From Candidatus Moraniibacteriota bacterium (lineage in GTDB: Bacteria > Patescibacteriota > Minisyncoccia > Moranbacterales > UBA2206): a stretch of 5,717 bases of DNA. The position numbers and the translations under genes are program-made. Location: contig DPJH01000009.1 of NCBI GenBank assembly GCA_003543115.1, positions 1 through 5,717 of the forward strand. Direction: 5' to 3'. The first letter of the stretch is position 1, and each line of letters starts with the position of its first letter. Shown one piece after another: positions 5,081 to 5,717 of this stretch. The notes beneath the pieces are model-generated. The model ran no database searches. It was not told the DNA's origin and was given only the letters and a program-made list of their open reading frames with translations.

Positions 5081-5650
5081 CTATCCTTGCTTCCCTTCGA
5101 CAAAAGCTAAAAGAACTCCGAGAGCGATTGCAATTCTCGGGTCAATCTCCTGGTTTTGCCCCACCGTCAAATCGATATTAAGCTTATATATAAAAGGATT
5201 GAAATTTTGCTTAAGATCAGCTACTCTAATTCCATTCACCAGCAAATCATAATTTTGAGGAATCAAATCAAAAAGCAACCTTCTTACCAGCGCCAAAGCC
5301 ATGCTATCTTCCTGCAAAACTCCGATCTCAGCATCATTCTTGTCCGCCACGATCCATTCATCCTTGAGAATAGATCTGAGGCCTTTTCTTTTTATCATTG
5401 CAAATTTTTCTCCAGTCTTGCTGTCTACCAAATCATAGGCTACGGAAAAATCAATTATGGCTCTTGCTTTGATAGTCATCACCTCATCAGTCTTTTCCGC
5501 ATCGGAATATAGGCGAATATCTTCTTTGAGCTTGAAAGCTTTCTGCTGGGCGCAAACTACTAAGTTTCCGTTCTCATCAAAGACGTCCAACTTTGCCCCC
5601 AACAAATTAAACAAATTTTTTCTCAATAAATATTTTCCTCGAGCAAACAT
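5081..5650 (-). CDS. LURP-one-related / tubby C-terminal-like protein
   Basis: This 189-residue soluble protein runs from ATG 5650; a TTG at 5659 would add three residues but has less support. There is no signal peptide, so it is predicted to be cytosolic. It starts with the family pattern YLLRKNL (7-13), then repeated beta strands: LDVFDENGNLVV (21-32), an AIIDFSVAYDLVDSKTGE stretch (64-81), RKGLRSILKDEWIVAD (88-103) and an IGVLQEDSMALALVRR segment (109-124). It ends in a hydrophobic helix, RIAIALGVLLAFVEG (172-186). A 12-strand barrel around a buried C-terminal hydrophobic helix is the tubby/LURP-one/scramblase fold, and the length suits the bacterial single-domain version. Known relatives bind phosphoinositides or act on membranes; the bacterial role is unknown. 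The DUF2339 gene follows after 49 nt, so partial co-transcription is possible. Confidence 0.75.
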   Translation of the reverse strand: MFARGKYLLRKNLFNLLGAKLDVFDENGNLVVCAQQKAFKLKEDIRLYSDAEKTDEVMTIKARAIIDFSVAYDLVDSKTGEKFAMIKRKGLRSILKDEWIVADKNDAEIGVLQEDSMALALVRRLLFDLIPQNYDLLVNGIRVADLKQNFNPFIYKLNIDLTVGQNQEIDPRIAIALGVLLAFVEGKQG

Positions 5651-5682
5651 AATCTTCAATGATTAATTATTTTATTACTTTT

Positions 5683-5688
5683 ATTTTA
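5683..5688 (-). promoter_or_regulatory. Possible -10 box upstream of the tubby-like gene
   Basis: The minus strand reads TAAAAT (5/6 match) at 5683-5688, 32 nt before the ATG at 5650, giving a leader of about 25 nt. A second TAAAAT lies at 5669-5674. The -35 position (TTCGCT at 18-nt spacing) is weak, and the region is AT-rich, so this is a low-confidence call. Confidence 0.25.
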
Positions 5689-5717
5689 CACCAAATAGCC
5701 GCTTCTAGCGAATTATT

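Noticed and set aside
5156..5512. Plus-strand open frame of 118 codons (and a neighbour at 5457-5666)
   Set aside because: Both are antisense to the tubby-like gene, which shows coherent family motifs; no supporting signal was seen on the plus strand.
1..5717. Recoded UGA (genetic code 25, as in Gracilibacteria/Absconditabacteria)
   Set aside because: All genes are intact under the standard code with no in-frame UGA, and Gly is encoded by GGN. The absence of UGA among six stop codons is too small a sample to mean recoding.

Overview
The window reads as a compact, AT-rich bacterial chromosome segment in which every supportable gene lies on the minus strand. The genes are tightly packed, small exported proteins are frequent, Shine-Dalgarno sequences are essentially absent, and thrombospondin type 3 (TSP3), DUF2339 and ApbE proteins occur together. 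This best fits a member of the Candidate Phyla Radiation (Patescibacteria, Parcubacteria/Moranbacteria-like). That assignment is inference from gene style, since no ribosomal or other marker gene is present. The standard bacterial code works throughout: no reading frame needs UGA read as an amino acid, and the six visible stops are TAA or TAG.

Reading in the direction of transcription (high to low coordinates), there are two blocks. Block 1 (5650 to 2011) holds three genes: a cytosolic LURP-one/tubby-C-like protein, a polytopic DUF2339 membrane protein that follows after 49 nt and has its own perfect -10 box right at its ATG (possibly leaderless), and, 6 nt later, a surface protein. The surface protein has a signal peptide, an F5/8-C-like beta domain, four-cysteine TSP3 calcium-binding repeats and a C-terminal membrane anchor. 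A rho-independent terminator at 1960-1982 closes this block.

Block 2 (about 1930 down through position 1) begins with candidate promoters just past that terminator. It holds four genes with 0-12 nt gaps: a small membrane-anchored protein with a Thr/Lys-rich tail, a small acidic secreted protein with two calcium-loop motifs, an ApbE-type FAD:protein FMN transferase without a signal peptide, and the N-terminal 80 codons of another secreted TSP3/EF-loop protein that runs off the left edge.

The theme is the cell envelope. Three of the seven proteins carry exported DxDxDG calcium loops, two more are membrane proteins, and the flavinyltransferase is embedded among them. The most interesting points are the co-operonic pairing of ApbE with calcium-loop proteins but no visible flavin acceptor, and a Thr-to-Lys change at the ApbE position that normally helps bind the metal. 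No mobile elements, CRISPR arrays, tRNAs, rRNAs or phage genes were seen, and no gene-free stretch exceeds 169 nt.
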